NCBI RefSeq assembly: GCF_900566075.1
Contig: NZ_UPHU01000001.1
Span: 2,232,001 to 2,296,000, forward strand
Direction of reading: 5' to 3'
From: Mycobacterium pseudokansasii
GTDB taxonomy: Bacteria > Actinomycetota > Actinomycetes > Mycobacteriales > Mycobacteriaceae
Length of the DNA stretch: 64,000 nt
A program made the translations under genes and the position numbers. Below, in pieces: positions 56,698 through 64,000 of this stretch. Below the pieces are notes generated by a model. The model saw nothing but the letters and a program-made list of their open reading frames with translations. It was not told the DNA's origin and made no database searches. Numbering within the stretch: the first letter of the stretch is position 1; every line of letters starts with the position of its first letter.

Positions 56698-57567
56698 GTG
56701 ACACGATCCGATAACGAGCCCGCGCGGCTGCGTTCGGTGGCCGAGACTCTCGCCGCGGATGCGGCCGAGTTCGTGCGTGGTCGGCGCGCCGAGATATTCG
56801 GTCTGCATCCGGCCACTGACAGCGGCGACGCGGTGCGGACCAAGACCACCCCGACCGACCCGGTGACCGTCGTCGATACCGATACCGAGCGACTGTTGCG
56901 TGAACGGCTGGTTCAGCTTCGGCCCGGTGACCCGATTTTGGGGGAGGAGGGCGGGGGCCCAGCAGACTCGGCGGCCGCGGCGGCCGACGCCGTGACTTGG
57001 GTGCTTGACCCCATTGACGGCACCGTGAACTTCGTCTACAGCATTCCGGCCTACGCGGTGTCGGTCGGAGCCCAAATCGGCGGCGTGTCGGTGGCCGGCG
57101 CGGTCGCTGATGTCGTCGGCGGCAGGGTGTATTCGGCTGCGGCGGGGCTAGGGGCGCATGTCACCGACCAGCACGGGACTCGCCGGTTGCGCTGCACCGA
57201 TGTCGATAATTTGTCGATGGCCCTGTTGGGCACCGGCTTCGCGTACTCGACGCGGCGCCGCGCTACCCAGGCGGCGCTGCTGGCCCGGATGCTGCCGGTG
57301 GTCCGAGATGTGCGCCGGATCGGTTCTGCGGCCTTGGACTTGTGCATGGTCGCCGCCGGCCAACTGGATGCCTACTACGAGCACGGGCTGCAGGTGTGGG
57401 ACCGCGCGGCGGGCGCCCTGATAGCAGCCGAGGCGGGAGCCCGGGTGCTATTGCCCGCCGCGAATGCCCCGCAAGGGGGCTTGGTGCTCGCCGCCGCGCC
57501 CGGCATTGCCGACGAGCTGTTGGCGGTGCTGACGCGATTCGATGCTCTGGAGCCGATCCCGGACTGA
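56698..57567 (+). CDS. suhB: Inositol-1-monophosphatase family protein SuhB
   Basis: A 289-residue Mg2+/Li+-sensitive phosphatase, probably supplying inositol for phosphatidylinositol and mycothiol. The metal site motifs are GEEGG (residues 81-85), DPIDGTVNFVYSIP and the second signature QVWDRAAGALIAAEAGARV. It starts at GTG 56698 and converges with cei, whose stop is five bases after its own. It matches Rv2701c. Confidence 0.94.
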   Translation: MTRSDNEPARLRSVAETLAADAAEFVRGRRAEIFGLHPATDSGDAVRTKTTPTDPVTVVDTDTERLLRERLVQLRPGDPILGEEGGGPADSAAAAADAVTWVLDPIDGTVNFVYSIPAYAVSVGAQIGGVSVAGAVADVVGGRVYSAAAGLGAHVTDQHGTRRLRCTDVDNLSMALLGTGFAYSTRRRATQAALLARMLPVVRDVRRIGSAALDLCMVAAGQLDAYYEHGLQVWDRAAGALIAAEAGARVLLPAANAPQGGLVLAAAPGIADELLAVLTRFDALEPIPD

Positions 57568-57572
57568 GCTGC

Positions 57573-58226
57573 TCAGCAACTGCTTGCGTGGATCTTGGCC
57601 ACGAGCGTGGGATCGGTCGGCTCGGTGGCGCCGGGCCGCAGGCTCGCGAGCACGGCGTCGATGTCGTCGTTGTGGGCCAATGTGGTGAAGTCCGTGCCGA
57701 GGACGAGGTCGACCGAGTCGTCGGCACGGCCGTCGTGGAATAGCTCGGTACACGGCGCCACCAGCCATACCGCGGCGGCCGCGGCTTGACCTGCGGTGCC
57801 GAACCGGATCTGGCCCTGGCAGCTCAGCCGGGTACCGGCATACACCGGGTCGTTGGCGGCCGTCGGCTGGGCGAAACCGAGATCCTGCATGGCCCCGGCG
57901 ATGTCGCCGGCTTGACCGCCCCGTCCGCTGGCGTTGAGGACGCGCACTTTGGTCTCGCTGAGTTTGGCCGGGGCGACGTCGGTCATTTCGGTTCGCGACA
58001 CCGGCTCACCGAGCCTGGGCGGTGCCGTCGACCCGGCCGGCTGTGGCGGGGGGTTGCACGTCGCGGCCTCGCGGACGTCCGTCGGGCGGGTCAGGGCCAC
58101 CGTCCACGCCACCGCCGTCGCGATCGCCAGCAGGATCACGACGACAATCGCGGGGCGGGGATTGCGCCGCCGAAATGGCCGACCGTGCTTGTCAAAGGCG
58201 GTGCCCTCGGTGATTTGTGCGACCAC
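57573..58226 (-). CDS. cei: Envelope integrity protein Cei (LytR C-terminal-like domain)
   Basis: A 217-residue secreted or membrane-anchored protein matching Rv2700. One hydrophobic helix (AIVVVILLAIATAVAWTVAL, about residues 25-45) follows a basic N-terminus. The outer part contains the LytR_C-like segment VRVLNASGRGGQAGDIAGAMQDLGF and four or five cysteines that may form disulfides. In M. tuberculosis loss of cei weakens the envelope. GTG 58226 gives the M. tuberculosis start (VVAQITEGTAFDKHGRPFRRR). Confidence 0.9.
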   Translation of the reverse strand: MVAQITEGTAFDKHGRPFRRRNPRPAIVVVILLAIATAVAWTVALTRPTDVREAATCNPPPQPAGSTAPPRLGEPVSRTEMTDVAPAKLSETKVRVLNASGRGGQAGDIAGAMQDLGFAQPTAANDPVYAGTRLSCQGQIRFGTAGQAAAAAVWLVAPCTELFHDGRADDSVDLVLGTDFTTLAHNDDIDAVLASLRPGATEPTDPTLVAKIHASSC

Positions 58227-58411
58227 ACGTGCACTGTAGTCCGCGCCTGGATTGCCGCGTTGAGGGCCGATCGCGAGGTCGACGAGGCGGGTGTGACGTA
58301 AATCACAGTCGATTGAGCCGAGTTCTGGGCACGAATCGTTTGGTGGATGCGTTCGACGCTGGTACAAAGCGATGCTTGAACTTATGAAAGGGCATGCGAG
58401 GGGACGGAATA

Positions 58412-58714
58412 ATGCCTACCGACTATGACGCTCCACGGCGCACCGAGGCCGACGATGTGTCGGAGGATTCGCTGGAAGAGCTGAAAGCTCGACGGAACGA
58501 GGCGGCCTCGGCCGTGGTCGACGTGGATGAGTCCGAGTCCGCCGAGTCATTCGAGCTGCCTGGCGCCGACTTGTCCGGTGAAGAGCTGTCGGTGCGTGTT
58601 ATCCCGAAGCAAGCAGACGAGTTCACCTGCTCGAGCTGCTTCCTGGTGCAACACCGCAGTCGACTGGCCAGCGAGAAGAACGGCGTGATGATCTGTACCG
58701 ACTGCGCGGCGTGA
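58412..58714 (+). CDS. DUF4193 zinc-ribbon-like protein (Rv2699c-like)
   Basis: A 100-residue acidic protein (TEADDVSEDSLEELKARRNEAASAVVDVDESESAESFELPG) ending in FTCSSCFLVQHRSRLASEKNGVMICTDCAA, a CxxC...CxxC zinc ribbon. It is highly conserved in actinobacteria and may be an RNA-polymerase- or translation-associated factor, but no function is established. ATG 58412 is taken as the start. Confidence 0.93.
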   Translation: MPTDYDAPRRTEADDVSEDSLEELKARRNEAASAVVDVDESESAESFELPGADLSGEELSVRVIPKQADEFTCSSCFLVQHRSRLASEKNGVMICTDCAA

Positions 58715-58723
58715 TCGCTGCAC

Positions 58724-59200
58724 TCAGCTTGTCAGGGCCGACAACACCCGCTCGGGGTGACGGCAGCTCACCAGCCAGTACGGGGTGGGGTCCTCGGGAT
58801 CGTCGAGCACCAGCAAAACCATGGGGCCGACCCATGCGCGATGCAGTACGAATGCTGCCGGGTCGAGCTGTCGGCCCAGTGCCGCTGACTTCGCGGTGCG
58901 CGCCACTTCGGCCGATCGGGAGACCACCGCGACCGGCAGGTGCGCCGCACCGGCCCACAGCTCGACGCCCGTCTGGTCGGCTGTGACTCGGATCTCCACC
59001 CGACCCAGCCACAGCAGCGTGCCGGCCGCGACGGCGAACAACGTCGCGAACGGCAGCCAGTCGGGCAGAGCGGCGATACCCATGTTGACTTCGAAAGCGA
59101 TGAGCGCCGCCGCCGCAAACCCCAGCGGCCACCACCACCACGGCACCCATAGTCGCTCGCGGTATCGCACACTGTGCGGCGCGACGCGCGTACCCGACAT
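58724..59200 (-). CDS. DUF3093 membrane protein (Rv2698-like)
   Basis: A 158-residue protein with two hydrophobic helices at the start ([39 protein letters not shown]), then a soluble domain ([26 protein letters not shown]...[16 protein letters not shown]). Conserved beside dut in mycobacteria; function unknown. It converges with the DUF4193 gene and diverges from dut. Confidence 0.88.
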   Translation of the reverse strand: MSGTRVAPHSVRYRERLWVPWWWWPLGFAAAALIAFEVNMGIAALPDWLPFATLFAVAAGTLLWLGRVEIRVTADQTGVELWAGAAHLPVAVVSRSAEVARTAKSAALGRQLDPAAFVLHRAWVGPMVLLVLDDPEDPTPYWLVSCRHPERVLSALTS

Positions 59201-59225
59201 TCGGTCAAGAGTAGTCTGTGGCCCC

Positions 59226-59690
59226 GTGTCGACCAGTGTGGCCGTTGTCCGTCTAGACCCAGGACTCCCGCTGCCCAGCCGCGCGCATCACGGCGACGCG
59301 GGGGTAGATCTCTACAGTGCGCAAGACGTGGAGCTAGCCCCCGGGCAGCGTGCACTGGTGCCGACGGGCGTCGCGGTCGCCATCCCGTTCGGGATGGTGG
59401 GTCTCGTCCATCCGCGCTCGGGCTTGGCCTCCCGGGTGGGGCTTTCGATCGTCAACAGCCCCGGCACCATCGACGCGGGTTACCGTGGCGAGATCAAGGT
59501 CGCGCTGATCAACCTCGACCCCGCCACTTCGATCGTGGTGCATCGAGGTGACCGTATTGCCCAGCTGCTGGTGCAGCGGGTCGAGTTGGTCGAGCTGGTC
59601 GAGGTCGTGTCATTCGACGAGGCCGGGCTGGCCGAGACATCCCGTGGCGATGGTGGCCACGGTTCCTCCGGCGGACATGCGAGTTTGTGA
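59226..59690 (+). CDS. dut: dUTP pyrophosphatase Dut
   Basis: A 154-residue trimeric dUTPase that removes dUTP and supplies dUMP for ThyX. Motifs in order: DAGVDLYSA (1), HPRSGLA (2), [17 protein letters not shown] (3), RIAQLLVQ (4) and the C-terminal [14 protein letters not shown] arm (5). It starts at GTG 59226. Its TGA overlaps the next ATG (TGATG), coupling it to the DUF3710 gene. It matches Rv2697c. Confidence 0.97.
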   Translation: MSTSVAVVRLDPGLPLPSRAHHGDAGVDLYSAQDVELAPGQRALVPTGVAVAIPFGMVGLVHPRSGLASRVGLSIVNSPGTIDAGYRGEIKVALINLDPATSIVVHRGDRIAQLLVQRVELVELVEVVSFDEAGLAETSRGDGGHGSSGGHASL

Positions 59691-60451
59691 TGGCATTCGG
59701 TAGACGCACACGCAACAGGGACAGCGGATCGAGTTCGGCCGAGCCGGAAGCACCGGCCGCCGCTGCGCCGAAAGCATCAGAACTGGCCGACGAAGACGGC
59801 GACGAGTTGGTGGGCCCGTTCGACATCGAAGACTTCGACGACCCTTCGGTCGCGGAGTTGGCCAGACTCGACCTGGGTTCGGTGTTGATCCCGATGCCCA
59901 CGGCAGGCCAGGTGCAGGTCGAACTGACCGAGAACGGGGTCCCCAGCGCGGTGTGGATCGTCACGCCCAACGGCCGCTTCACCATCGCGGCCTATGCGGC
60001 GCCCAAGTCCGCCGGCCTGTGGCGTGAGGTGGCCGGCGAGCTGGCAGACTCGCTGCGTAAGGACTCGGCTCAGGTTTCCATCAAAGACGGCCCCTGGGGC
60101 CGGGAAGTGACCGGTACGGCCTCCGGCGTGGTGCGTTTCATCGGTGTCGACGGCTACCGCTGGATGATCCGATGTGTTGTCAACGGCCCGCACGAGACGA
60201 TCGATGCGTTGACCGAGGAGGCTCGCGAGGCATTGGCGGACACCGTTGTGCGCCGCGGAGACACACCCCTGCCGGTACGTACCCCGTTGCCGGTGCAGTT
60301 GCCCGAGCCGATGGTGGAGCAGCTGCGTGAGGCTGCAGCCGCCCAGGCACAGGCGCAGGAGCAGGAGCAAGAGCAATCCAACCCACCGGCGGCCCGACGC
60401 GGTGCGGGCGGGTCGGCGATGCAGCAGTTGCGCAGCAGCACCGGCGGCTAG
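59690..60451 (+). CDS. DUF3710 family protein (Rv2696c-like)
   Basis: A 253-residue soluble protein: a charged, Ala-rich N-terminus, then DLGSVLIPMPTAGQVQVELTENGVPSAVWIVTPNGRFTIAAYAAPKSAGLWREVAGELADSL and WGREVTGTASGVVRFIGVDGYRWMIRCVVNGPH, the DUF3710 core, and a Gln/Glu-rich tail. Function unknown. It is translationally coupled to dut (shared A of TGATG). Confidence 0.9.
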   Translation: MAFGRRTRNRDSGSSSAEPEAPAAAAPKASELADEDGDELVGPFDIEDFDDPSVAELARLDLGSVLIPMPTAGQVQVELTENGVPSAVWIVTPNGRFTIAAYAAPKSAGLWREVAGELADSLRKDSAQVSIKDGPWGREVTGTASGVVRFIGVDGYRWMIRCVVNGPHETIDALTEEAREALADTVVRRGDTPLPVRTPLPVQLPEPMVEQLREAAAAQAQAQEQEQEQSNPPAARRGAGGSAMQQLRSSTGG

Positions 60452-60466
60452 GGCTCGGCGAGCGTT

Positions 60467-61186
60467 CTAGGTCTCGGCCAGCGCTGCCAGGCAGGCGGCT
60501 CCCAGTGCGGCGGGATCCGCGCCGATCTCCTCCAGCGTCACCGTCCGTAGTGCTGCATGCGGCGCCGCGGTCACCCAGTCAACACCGACCTGCAGCGGGT
60601 GAATCGGATCATCGACGGCGGCAGCGACCCCCAACGGCGCGGCCAGCCGCTCCAGGTCGCTGCGGCCAGGCGCGATATAGGCTGCGGCTTCCTCCATGGC
60701 GTCGGGTAATTGCGGCCATTGAACCCGCCAGGATCGGGCCAGCTCGTCGGCCAACCAGGCGGGACTGGATGCCCGCATCTGCGTCGTCGTCGTCGCCAGA
60801 CCGTCACGGCGCAACTGCGATGCCGTGTAGCGAGCCGCATGCGCGGCCGGGGCCGACTCGGGCGGCCCGGTCCACGCAGGTAGCGCCGCCAGGACGGCCA
60901 CGGTCCGGTCGGGATGGGCCAGCGCCCACGCGACGGCGACGGCGGCTCCGATCGAGACGCCGCCGACCACCACGCGACCGCTGCGCGGGGCGTCATCCAG
61001 GGCGGCCAGGTACCCGGTTATCAAGTGCTCCGGTTGGGGCGCAGGTGCCACCAGCACCCCGCCGGCATCGTGCACGGGACCGGAAAACGCCCGGTAGACG
61101 TAGTCTTCGTCGGAACCGGTTCCGGGCAATACCACGGCCGTGACTCCGCGAAAATCGACTGGCATTCCTTGATAGTGCTCTGCCAT
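60467..61186 (-). CDS. Alpha/beta-hydrolase (Rv2695-like)
   Basis: A 239-residue protein with LPGTGSDEDYVYRAF, the nucleophile elbow GGVSIGAAVA (S in G-V-S-I-G) and DPIHPLQVGVDWV near the end, consistent with a serine hydrolase. Substrate unknown. ATG 61186 has GGAG eight bases upstream; ATG 61165 and an extension to 61261 are less likely. It lies antisense between two plus-strand conserved genes, as in M. tuberculosis. Confidence 0.83.
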   Translation of the reverse strand: MAEHYQGMPVDFRGVTAVVLPGTGSDEDYVYRAFSGPVHDAGGVLVAPAPQPEHLITGYLAALDDAPRSGRVVVGGVSIGAAVAVAWALAHPDRTVAVLAALPAWTGPPESAPAAHAARYTASQLRRDGLATTTTQMRASSPAWLADELARSWRVQWPQLPDAMEEAAAYIAPGRSDLERLAAPLGVAAAVDDPIHPLQVGVDWVTAAPHAALRTVTLEEIGADPAALGAACLAALAET

Positions 61187-61323
61187 GGCGGGTACTCCGA
61201 CCCCGGTGCATCGATACGTGTGGCGGAGGGGAACCAACAGGTCTACGGTGACCGTTGGCATAGATGGAATGCTGATCGCAAGAGAAGAGCTTCCGTAGCG
61301 ACGTTGGAGTGTCAGGAGAGGCC

Positions 61324-61692
61324 ATGAGGGCCCAAGGTTATCTGCGCCGGCTGACCCGTCGGTTGACGGAAGACCCCGAGCAGCGCGACGTCGAAGAGTT
61401 GTCGGACGAAGTGCTGACTACCGGCGCGCAGCGCGTCATCGATTGCCAGCGTGGTCAGGAGGTCACGATGGTGGGCACGCTGCGCAGCGTGGAAACAAAC
61501 GGCAAAGGTTGCGCAGGTGGTGTACGTGCCGAGTTGTTCGACGGTAGCGACACGGTGACGTTGGTGTGGTTGGGCCAGCGCCGGATCCCCGGCATCGACT
61601 CGGGCCGTACGCTGCGGGTGCGCGGCCGGCTGGGCAAGCTGGAAAACGGGAGCAAGGCCATCTACAACCCGCACTACGAAATTCAGCGGTGA
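61324..61692 (+). CDS. OB-fold nucleic-acid-binding protein (Rv2694c-like)
   Basis: A 122-residue protein. CQRGQEVTMVGTLRSVETNGKGCAGGVRAELFDGSDTVTLVWLGQRRIPGIDSGRTLRVRGRL is a typical OB-fold strand pattern, and the protein ends NPHYEIQR. It may bind RNA or single-stranded DNA. ATG 61324 is placed by AGGAGA just upstream. The DUF3159 gene follows 24 bases later. Confidence 0.9.
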   Translation: MRAQGYLRRLTRRLTEDPEQRDVEELSDEVLTTGAQRVIDCQRGQEVTMVGTLRSVETNGKGCAGGVRAELFDGSDTVTLVWLGQRRIPGIDSGRTLRVRGRLGKLENGSKAIYNPHYEIQR

Positions 61693-61716
61693 CCATCTGC
61701 ATCATCTGGGTCCGTC

Positions 61717-62388
61717 GTGAGTGCTAACCGCCTCAGCGCCGAGCGCCTGCTGGCCCAAGCAGGTGGCGTGAGCGGTCTGATCTATTCGTCGCTGCCGGTG
61801 GTCGTCTTTGTCGCGGTGTCCAGTGTGGCCGGACTGTTGCCCGCAATCGGGTCTGCCGTGGGCATGGCCGCGTTGGTGTTGCTATTGCGGCTGATTCGGC
61901 GGGAATCCACCCAGCCCGCCGTTTCCGGGTTCTTCGGGGTCGCCGTGTGTGCGCTGATCGCCTACCTGGTGGGTCAGTCCAAGGGCTATTTCTTGTTGGG
62001 CATTTGGATGTCGCTGCTGTGGGCGGTGATTTTCGCCCTGTCGGTGGTGATTCGCCGGCCCGCCGTCGGCGTCCTGTGGAGTTGGGCCGCCGGACGGGAC
62101 CGCAGCTGGCGCGACATAGCCCGGGCCCGCTACGCGTTTGACATCGCCACGCTGGGTTGGACGCTGGTGTTCGCCGCCCGGTTCATCGTCCAGCGGCTTC
62201 TCTACGATGCCGACAAGACCGGCTGGCTGGGTGTCGCGCGCATCGGGATGGGCTGGCCGCTCACCGCGATGGCGGCGCTGGCGACATACGCCGCGATAAA
62301 GGCCGCTCAGCGGGCGATGCCGGTCCTCGAAGGCCCTGCGGTGGCAGGGGTGGTAGAAATCGATACCGACACCGGTCGCGAGCTCTAG
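61717..62388 (+). CDS. DUF3159 integral membrane protein (Rv2693c-like)
   Basis: A 223-residue protein with five or six helices (SSLPVVVFVAVSSVAGLLPAIGSAVGMAALVLLLRL, GVAVCALIAYLVGQS, GYFLLGIWMSLLWAVIFALSVVI) and the DUF3159 hallmark QSKGYFLLGIW. Function unknown. GTG 61717 is the start. It is probably in an operon with the OB-fold gene and converges with ceoC. Confidence 0.88.
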   Translation: MSANRLSAERLLAQAGGVSGLIYSSLPVVVFVAVSSVAGLLPAIGSAVGMAALVLLLRLIRRESTQPAVSGFFGVAVCALIAYLVGQSKGYFLLGIWMSLLWAVIFALSVVIRRPAVGVLWSWAAGRDRSWRDIARARYAFDIATLGWTLVFAARFIVQRLLYDADKTGWLGVARIGMGWPLTAMAALATYAAIKAAQRAMPVLEGPAVAGVVEIDTDTGREL

Positions 62389-62503
62389 CGGCTTGCGGGT
62401 GTGCGCTCGCGGCGTTGACCGTGTGTGACGGCTCTCAATACGCGGGCGCGGCGGGATTGCTGCCGACTGGGCCGGCCCTGGTCGCACCGGGAACAGCGGT
62501 AAC

Positions 62504-63199
62504 TCACACTCGAGGACCGGGCTCACCGGCCGCCGGTGAGGTTGGCGGCAGCAACAGCCGGCTCAGCTCCTCCTCTGCCTCGGTGACCGCGACGAACAGC
62601 AATTCGTCGCCCCCTTCCAGCGGCTCATCGGCTTGCGGCACGATGACTCGCGGTCCGCGCAGGATCGTGACCAGTACCGCATCCCGCGGTAATTGCAACT
62701 TGCGTACGGGCTTGCCGCCCCAGGGTGTGTCGTCGGGCAGTGTGATCTCCACCAGGTTTGCCTGGCCCTTGCGGAATTCCATCAGCCGTACCAGGTCGCC
62801 GACGGCGACGGCCTCCTCGATCAGCGAGGCCAGCATGCGCGGAGTGGAAACCGCCACGTCAACGCCCCAGGCGTCGGTGAACAACCACTCGTTGCGGGGA
62901 TCGTTGACTCGGGCCACCACCCGCGGCACCGCGAATTCGGTCTTGGCCAGCAGGCTGAGTACCACGTTGACCTTGTCGTCGCCGGTAGCGGCAACCACGA
63001 CATCGAAATCCTCGAGGTGCACCGACTCCAGGAGGCTCAGCTCGCAGGCATCCCCCAATTGCCAATGCGCGGTCGGGATGGCATCGGGGTCAAGGTGGTC
63101 GCGATTGCGCTCGATCAGGGTCACATCGTGCCCATTTCCAATGAGTTCGCGGGTCACTGAGCGGCCGACGGCGCCGGCCCCGGCGACGACTACCTTCAT
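62504..63199 (-). CDS. ceoC: TrkA-family potassium uptake regulatory protein CeoC
   Basis: A 231-residue cytoplasmic gating subunit for Trk/Ktr potassium channels. The RCK N-domain binds NAD(H) or nucleotide at VVAGAGAVGRSVTRELIGNGHDVTLIERN, with ATGDDKVNVVLSLLAKTEFAVPRVVARVNDP further on. The RCK C-domain occupies the last 80 residues (VEITLPDDTPWGGKPVRKLQLPRDAVLVTILRG). It matches Rv2692. Its ATG at 63199 is supplied by the last unit of the MIRU-like repeat and overlaps the stop of a mini-ORF (ATGA). Confidence 0.94.
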   Translation of the reverse strand: MKVVVAGAGAVGRSVTRELIGNGHDVTLIERNRDHLDPDAIPTAHWQLGDACELSLLESVHLEDFDVVVAATGDDKVNVVLSLLAKTEFAVPRVVARVNDPRNEWLFTDAWGVDVAVSTPRMLASLIEEAVAVGDLVRLMEFRKGQANLVEITLPDDTPWGGKPVRKLQLPRDAVLVTILRGPRVIVPQADEPLEGGDELLFVAVTEAEEELSRLLLPPTSPAAGEPGPRV

Positions 63200-63267
63200 C
63201 TGCGCCACTCCTTAACCCCGGCTCGAAGCCGGGCCGAGCCGGCGTCTTCGTCGTGGGCGCGCTTCAT
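63196..63267 (-). CDS. MIRU mini-ORF 2 (23 codons), coupled to ceoC
   Basis: Starts at ATG 63267 with GGAG upstream and encodes the same 23-residue peptide as mini-ORF 1 except His for Asp at position 5 (MKRAHDEDAG). Its TGA overlaps the ceoC ATG (ATGA). Ribosomes ending here could restart on ceoC. Confidence 0.5.
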   Translation of the reverse strand: MKRAHDEDAGSARLRAGVKEWRR

Positions 63268-63335
63268 CTGCGCCACTCCTTAACCCCGGCTCGAAGCCGG
63301 GCCGAGCCGGCGTCTTCGTCGTCGGCGCGCTTCAT
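63264..63335 (-). CDS. MIRU mini-ORF 1 (23 codons), coupled to ceoB
   Basis: Starts at ATG 63335, overlapping the ceoB stop (ATGA), and encodes a charged 23-residue peptide beginning MKRADDEDAG and ending KEWRR. Its stop overlaps the start of mini-ORF 2. Probably serves translational coupling rather than making a functional peptide. Confidence 0.5.
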   Translation of the reverse strand: MKRADDEDAGSARLRAGVKEWRR

Positions 63336-64000
63336 TTGCGCGGCCCTGACTCGAAGTCCTCACTGGGCGGCAGGGCCGCAATGGCCACCGCCTCGGCCGC
63401 CCGGCCGGAGATGGCGGCAACGTAGACCTGATCGCCGGCCTGCAGGATCGTCTTCGGCTCGGGCAGCACCCCGGTTCCGAATCGGATCAGGAACGCCGCC
63501 CGAGCGCCGGTGGCCTGCTCCAAGTCTGTGACCCGGTGCCCGATCCAGTCCTCGTGCAAGATGACCTCGGCGACGGCGACGGTACCGGTGGGATCGCGCC
63601 ACTTGGCGGTCTCAGTTTCGCGGAGCAACGCGTTGAGCAGCCGGTCGGTGGTCCAGGGCACCGTGGCGATCGTGGGGATACCCAGGCGTTCGTAGACCTC
63701 GGCGCGCTTGGCGTCATAGATGCGGGCGACCACTCGCGGCACACCGAAGGTTTCCCGGGCCAACCGTGCCGAGATGATGTTGGAGTTGTCTCCAGAGGAC
63801 ACCGCAGCGAATGCGTCGGCACCTTCGATGCCTGCCCGCAGCAGCACATCTCGGTCGAATCCCTGGCCAAGCACCCGCTCACCGGCAAACTCGGGGCTGA
63901 GCCTGTTGAAAGCGGTGCTGTCACGGTCGATGACCGCGACGTCGTGGCCGATGCGGGACAGCGCGTCGGCCACCGACGAGCCGACCCGGCCGCACCCCAT
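63332..64000 (-). CDS. ceoB: TrkA-family potassium uptake regulatory protein CeoB (5' end outside window)
   Basis: The frame is open to base 64000 and begins MGCGRVGSSVADALSRIGHDVAVIDRD; M. tuberculosis Rv2691 has a few residues before this (MRVAV), so a few codons are missing. It is the RCK-type partner of CeoC: nucleotide-binding GCGRVGSS, AVSSGDNSNIISARLARETFGVPRVVARIYDP-like segment, and a C-domain (VAVAEVILHEDWIGHRVTDLEQATGARAAFLIRFG). It is upstream of ceoC in the same operon, separated by the MIRU-like repeat. Confidence 0.94.
   Translation of the reverse strand: MGCGRVGSSVADALSRIGHDVAVIDRDSTAFNRLSPEFAGERVLGQGFDRDVLLRAGIEGADAFAAVSSGDNSNIISARLARETFGVPRVVARIYDAKRAEVYERLGIPTIATVPWTTDRLLNALLRETETAKWRDPTGTVAVAEVILHEDWIGHRVTDLEQATGARAAFLIRFGTGVLPEPKTILQAGDQVYVAAISGRAAEAVAIAALPPSEDFESGPRK

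Larger units (their letters stand above)
63194..63341 (-). repeat. MIRU-like tandem repeat (68-bp period, 2.2 copies) between ceoB and ceoC
   Basis: Two nearly identical 68-base units (63194-63261 and 63262-63329; I see one base difference) plus a 12-base partial third copy. Read on the coding (minus) strand, each unit contains a GC-rich inverted repeat (GGCTCGGCCCGGCTTCGAGCC), then a ribosome site GGAG and ends with ATGAAG. The first ATGA overlaps the ceoB stop and the last one starts ceoC. This is the design described for mycobacterial interspersed repetitive units (MIRUs). Confidence 0.85.

Overview
The window is a GC-rich chromosomal segment of a slow-growing Mycobacterium. Almost every housekeeping gene is recognisable as the ortholog of the M. 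tuberculosis block Rv2756c to Rv2691 (hsdM to ceoB/trkA), in the same order but read in the opposite direction. Rv numbers are from memory. It is not M. tuberculosis: several genes differ, PE_PGRS47 and the fourth gene of the psp operon are absent, and the RecA intein is of the M. leprae type at the M. leprae insertion site. I cannot name the species from sequence alone.

Layout. 1-3.7 kb (accessory): a type I methylase cut by the window edge, with only an 11-codon stub where hsdS should be, an MFS permease and a secreted proline-rich protein. 3.7-7.2 kb: thyX-dapA-rnj. 7.2-11.1 kb (accessory): a possible 31-residue peptide gene, a condensation/acyltransferase-like protein, and an opposing three-gene operon (ABM monooxygenase, mycofactocin-type SDR, SAM methyltransferase). 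11.3-17.4 kb: ftsK, argA, pgsA3 and the envelope-stress operon clgR-pspA-pspM. 17.4-20.1 kb: ephG, a glycosyltransferase, a DUF3046 protein and an intact FhuF-like [2Fe-2S] protein. 20.1-25.1 kb: recA (with intein)-recX, miaB and a membrane protein. 25.1-31.4 kb: a DUF349 protein, a receptor-type Ser/Thr kinase that I do not recall at this site in M. tuberculosis, and two paralogous DMT permeases. 31.4-36.8 kb: Rv2728c-like gene, miaA, dapF, hflX, fadE20. 36.8-46 kb: terC, an LGFP-repeat envelope protein, the divergent SOS pair lexA/chiZ, nrdR, a nitrobindin-like gene, then phzF-like, hydrolase and PAC2 genes. 46-56.5 kb: sthA, a DUF4192 gene, ideR, sigB, small conserved genes, sigA, ppgK. 56.7-64 kb: suhB, cei, small DUF genes, dut, and the potassium-uptake regulators ceoC/ceoB separated by a MIRU-like tandem repeat.

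Functionally the segment groups DNA-damage control (recA, recX, lexA, chiZ, with visible LexA boxes and PafBC-type promoters), the principal and principal-like sigma factors (sigA, sigB), iron control (ideR), envelope-stress control (clgR/psp) and essential metabolism (DapA and DapF, ThyX, Dut, polyphosphate glucokinase). The most interesting non-standard items are the ceoB-ceoC MIRU with two daisy-chained mini-ORFs, the small ORF at 7494-7589 upstream of a condensation-like enzyme, the secreted WPPxGxGG-repeat protein, the solitary methylase with its hsdS stub, and the intact FhuF-like gene of which M. tuberculosis seems to keep only a fragment. No tRNA, rRNA, CRISPR array or insertion sequence was seen.
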